A DNA stretch of 7,114 bases from Methanosarcina sp. (GTDB lineage: Archaea > Halobacteriota > Methanosarcinia > Methanosarcinales > Methanosarcinaceae). Every line of letters starts with the position of its first letter. The stretch's first letter is position 1. Of this stretch, positions 6,471 through 7,114 are shown piece by piece. Location of the stretch: positions 6,500-13,613 of the forward strand of contig DUGS01000050.1 of NCBI GenBank assembly GCA_013331265.1, written 5' to 3'. The notes below the pieces were generated by a model. The model did no database searches and was not told where the DNA came from. It worked only from the letters and a program-made list of their open reading frames with translations. A program made the translations under genes and the position numbers.

Positions 6471-7094
6471 TCAGCTCTTTTCCTCAATTGTGTCCAGAAT
6501 ATAATCAATATCGGACATGTCTTCCCAGTACCAGCGCCGTCTAACCTGCGTAAGCACGTAGCCTATTCCGGCCGCAAAAAGTCCTACAACAGTTGTTGCA
6601 AATGCGATCATCAGGTTCTGTGCAAGGGTTTCAAGGTCTCCTGACGAAAGTCCTATAAGAGCAGGGCCTAATGGGATCAGAGTCCCCATAAGCCCCAGCA
6701 TAGGACCGACAGTTGATGTTATCTTTGTGTGTTCAAGGCGTTTTGCCATCTGGATTTCATATTCCTGCGAAAGCCTCTCAATTGCTGGGAGATGCCGCTC
6801 TTTCAAATATTTGGAAGCATCTCTTGCAAAGGAAGTTACCATGTAATTTTGTTTTATATTCTCAAGAGCCCTGGAAGCTTCCATAAAATCCGAGCTCCTT
6901 AGGTCATTCTCGAGTTTTTTGCAGTTAGTTTCAAGATTATCCCAGTCCCTGTGCCTCTTTGAGTATTCGGAGAGGAATTCTCCCAGTTGAATCAGGGACA
7001 GAAACACAAGGAGAGTGAGGAGAAACATCACCGGGATCAGCAAAGCAGTTGAGAAGACATTCATCATATTAGATAATAAATCCATCATGCTCAC
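6471..7094 (-). CDS. MotA/TolQ/ExbB-type proton channel protein
   Basis: This 207-residue protein has the layout of ExbB/TolQ: a first membrane helix (about 15-36), a long charged, probably cytoplasmic helical segment (about 40-125), and two further helices (about 127-149 and 158-182) with a short cytoplasmic tail. The second helix starts GPMLGLMGTLIPLGPAL and the third contains AFATTVVGLFAAGIGYVL, typical of the MotA/TolQ/ExbB family; Thr167/Thr168 fall where ExbB and TolQ keep a polar threonine in the channel. Such proteins form pentamers around an ExbD-type dimer and turn ion flow across the membrane into mechanical work. GTG 7094 is chosen because GGAGG (7107-7103) lies 8 nt upstream; ATG 7088 in the same frame is spaced less well and ATG 7101 is out of frame. 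The DUF2149 gene follows 33 nt downstream. Since archaea like this lack an outer membrane and TonB receptors, the client is probably the nearby surface CobN-like protein (inference). Confidence 0.9.
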   Translation of the reverse strand: MSMMDLLSNMMNVFSTALLIPVMFLLTLLVFLSLIQLGEFLSEYSKRHRDWDNLETNCKKLENDLRSSDFMEASRALENIKQNYMVTSFARDASKYLKERHLPAIERLSQEYEIQMAKRLEHTKITSTVGPMLGLMGTLIPLGPALIGLSSGDLETLAQNLMIAFATTVVGLFAAGIGYVLTQVRRRWYWEDMSDIDYILDTIEEKS

Positions 7095-7102
7095 AGGTCA
7101 TG

Positions 7103-7107
7103 CCTCC
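7103..7107 (-). promoter_or_regulatory. Ribosome-binding site for the ExbB-like gene
   Basis: A perfect GGAGG on the minus strand, 8 nt before GTG 7094, supports the unusual GTG start. No promoter is visible because only 20 bases upstream of this start lie in the window, so whether further genes precede it is unknown. Confidence 0.75.
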
Positions 7108-7114
7108 TTATGCG

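Overview
The window looks like a piece of a Methanosarcina-type methanogenic archaeon. The evidence is archaeal BRE/TATA-like promoters, T-rich terminators, GGAGG ribosome-binding sites, AT-rich intergenic DNA, and above all a very large secreted CobN-like protein next to an ExbB-type channel and a DUF2149 protein, a neighbourhood I associate with methanogens. The species cannot be fixed from sequence alone.

Every gene I can support is on the minus strand. Reading in the direction of transcription (right to left): (1) an ExbB/TolQ/MotA-type channel protein (7094-6471); (2) 33 nt on, a DUF2149 single-pass membrane protein resembling ExbD (6437-6042), closing with a hairpin plus T-tract terminator; (3) an intergenic region of about 500 bp (5540-6041) with that terminator, a BRE/TATA promoter near 5810-5832 and a leader of about 250 nt; (4) a 1543-residue CobN/magnesium-chelatase-type protein (5539-908) with a signal peptide, dozens of N-glycosylation sequons and a C-terminal membrane anchor, ending at a near-copy of the same terminator; (5) a 5'-truncated, frameshifted ZIP-family metal transporter remnant (about 720-150); (6) a second, diverged copy of the promoter/leader element (about 20-136), which must drive a gene lying beyond the left edge.

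Working model (inference): CobN-type large subunits are normally cytoplasmic and work with AAA+ ATPase partners. This one appears to face the outside, where ATP is absent, and sits next to a complete ExbB/ExbD-like pair. The three proteins may form an ion-gradient-powered surface machine that acts on a tetrapyrrole or its metal, for example cobamide, F430, haem or metal scavenging. No CobS/CobT or ChlI/ChlD partner is in the window.

The intergenic DNA has its own story. The terminator-spacer-promoter unit between DUF2149 and cobN recurs, in the same order and orientation, between cobN and the unseen left-hand gene, with the ZIP remnant lodged in the second copy. This suggests a segmental duplication and predicts that the left-hand gene is co-regulated with, and perhaps paralogous to, cobN.
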